DNA of 39,140 nt from a virus, in IMG/VR virus record IMGVR_UViG_3300044800_000075, positions 1 to 39,140 of that record. One strand, written 5' to 3'. Position numbers and translations under genes: made by a program. This document shows, piece after piece, positions 38,240 through 39,140 of the stretch (position 1 is its first letter; each line of letters starts with the position of its first letter). Below the pieces are notes generated by a model. The model saw nothing but the letters and a program-made list of their open reading frames with translations. It was not told the DNA's origin and ran no database searches.

Positions 38240-38277
38240 AATATAGTGGGTAGTCGGATAAGATTACTCACTATATT
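38240..38277 (+). terminator. perfect hairpin after the virion structural gene
   Basis: AATATAGTGGGTA (38240-38252) pairs along all 13 positions with TACTCACTATATT (38265-38277), with one G-T, leaving a 12-nt loop. There is no T run on the plus strand (AAAAATTT follows), so it may be an RNA processing or stability element rather than a standard terminator. Confidence 0.5.
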
Positions 38278-38291
38278 AAAAATTTGTTAAT

Positions 38292-38531
38292 ATGAATAAT
38301 AGATTAGAAATTGCATCAAGAATGCTTCCTGAACTTATGAGATCGGGTGAGAGTCAGACCTATGTTGATAAAGACGAAACGATTCATTATCTTGTTAGGT
38401 TAGCTTATCGTTATGCTGATAAGTTATTGGAATTTGAAAATACTAAGTTGGAGGATATTGAAAATATCTTACCGGCAGTCCCCGGGATTAGTCAGATTAT
38501 ACCTGGGCAAAGGATTAGAAAAGTAAATTAA
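38292..38531 (+). CDS. hypothetical protein (79 aa)
   Basis: The protein is a soluble, helix-rich 79-residue chain (LEIASRMLPELMRSG, YVDKDETIHYLVRLAYRYAD, KLLEFENTKLEDIENILPAV) ending IIPGQRIRKVN. Its size and position after a hairpin and before a repeat protein suggest a tail assembly or connector accessory, but nothing proves it. The start ATG is preceded by AAAATTTGTTAAT. Confidence 0.55.
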   Translation: MNNRLEIASRMLPELMRSGESQTYVDKDETIHYLVRLAYRYADKLLEFENTKLEDIENILPAVPGISQIIPGQRIRKVN

Positions 38532-38541
38532 TTGAATTAAT

Positions 38542-39140
38542 GTGAGTCTATTATTACTTTTTAATCAACCGAGTGGGCAGACATATAATCAATTATGTGC
38601 TGATAGTTTTGCTTTGAGTGATGCTTTGGTAAAAGATATCAGACCTAACTTTGCAGATTCATTTGCCTTGAGTGATGCATTGACAAAACAATTCTCTTTA
38701 TCTCCTGCGGATGTATTTTCATTAGTTGATACCGTAATAAAAAATTATCAGACAACAGCAAGTGATTTATTTGCATTGACGGATGGACTCAGTAAGACTT
38801 TTACAAAATCATTAGCTGATACCGTGACTTTGTCAGATGCTTTGGTAAGACAGTTCTCTTTATCCCGGGCTGATAGTTTTACATTAGCAGACATCATAGT
38901 AAAACAATTTACATCCTTACGGGGGGATAGTTTTACGTTGACAGATACATTGATAAAAGATATAATATCTATTTTATCAATAGTGCTTTCTGATTCATTC
39001 ATGCTTACTGATAATCTGATAAAAGGAGTTTATAAGCCCGTAGCAGACAATTTTATTTTAACAGATGTCGTTAGTAAATCTTTTAACAAACGTCTTTCTG
39101 ATACTCTGACACTTGCTGATGCTCTGGTAAAGGAATGTCA
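38542..39140 (+). CDS. tandem-repeat tail/fibre protein (cut by window edge)
   Basis: From a GTG at 38542 a frame stays open to the window edge (199 codons; no ATG lies nearby). After VSLLLLFNQPSGQTYNQLC it becomes a chain of repeats of about 18-21 residues such as ADSFALSDALVKDIRPNF, ADSFALSDALTKQFSLSP, ADTVTLSDALVRQFSLSR, ADSFTLADIIVKQFTSLR. The repeat keeps A/S-D-S/T-x-x-L-x-D-x-L-x-K. Such chains occur in phage tail or fibre proteins and usually end in a globular tip. About nine repeats are visible. Confidence 0.65.
   Translation, partial: MSLLLLFNQPSGQTYNQLCADSFALSDALVKDIRPNFADSFALSDALTKQFSLSPADVFSLVDTVIKNYQTTASDLFALTDGLSKTFTKSLADTVTLSDALVRQFSLSRADSFTLADIIVKQFTSLRGDSFTLTDTLIKDIISILSIVLSDSFMLTDNLIKGVYKPVADNFILTDVVSKSFNKRLSDTLTLADALVKEC

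Noticed and set aside
1-39140. CRISPR array or insertion sequence
   Set aside because: No regularly spaced identical repeats with unique spacers and no transposase motif were seen. The repeats at the right end are coding and degenerate.

Overview
The window looks like part of a tailed (Caudoviricetes) phage or prophage genome with a Bacteroidota host. The evidence for the host is a lipoprotein carrying a FISUMP (TIGR02145) domain, lipoprotein signals of the FxC type, and A/T-rich start regions with no GGAGG Shine-Dalgarno. Phage identity rests on a portal protein, a MuF-like head protein, virion proteins with FN3, LamG-like, CBM and NodB domains, an M15 lysin, holin-like proteins and many small overlapping genes. 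No terminase large subunit and no clear major capsid protein lie in the window, so it is only part of the genome.

Layout. 1-3378 (minus strand): a sigma-70-like gene cut by the left edge, an SNF2/HARP-type helicase and small genes, two of them very short. 3379-3602: an A/T-rich divergent promoter region. 3603-10665 (plus strand from here on): small early or accessory genes (zinc ribbons, an XRE repressor, membrane peptides, the FISUMP lipoprotein) and a terminase-small-subunit-like DNA-binding protein. 10724-19733: a tight 13-gene operon of glycosyltransferases, three SAM methyltransferases and one radical SAM enzyme. 19808-22753: M15 lysin, a two-TM protein, small genes, a tmRNA locus and a secreted transglycosylase-like protein. 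22754-23374: non-coding, rich in inverted repeats. 23375-39140: structural module, with portal, ECF-like sigma factor, cysteine-peptidase-like protein, holin-like proteins, adsorption proteins (including a polysaccharide deacetylase), MuF-like protein and a repeat protein cut by the right edge. Two more glycosyltransferases are embedded in it.

The most unusual element is at 21186-21630. It has both ends of a tmRNA in reversed order: the T arm and 3' acceptor strand come first, then a 196-nt spacer, then the 5' acceptor strand, D-loop, a short tag frame ending in Ala-Ala-stop and a pseudoknot. The two pieces can pair through a 7-bp acceptor stem and three segments of helix P2. This is the signature of a circularly permuted (two-piece) ssrA gene, which is unexpected in a Bacteroidota phage.

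Two families of repeated promoter-like sequence were also found. Family A (TTAATTTT-like block, 21-22 nt, TATTTTTA) heads five transcription units. Family B (TTTGTATAATA) lies 14-15 nt before four start codons and 37 nt before a fifth. With two phage sigma factors present, a phage-directed transcription programme is a reasonable inference. The glycosyltransferase operon and the glycan-active virion proteins together suggest heavy investment in glycans: decorating the virion or altering the host surface on one side, and binding and deacetylating the capsule on the other.
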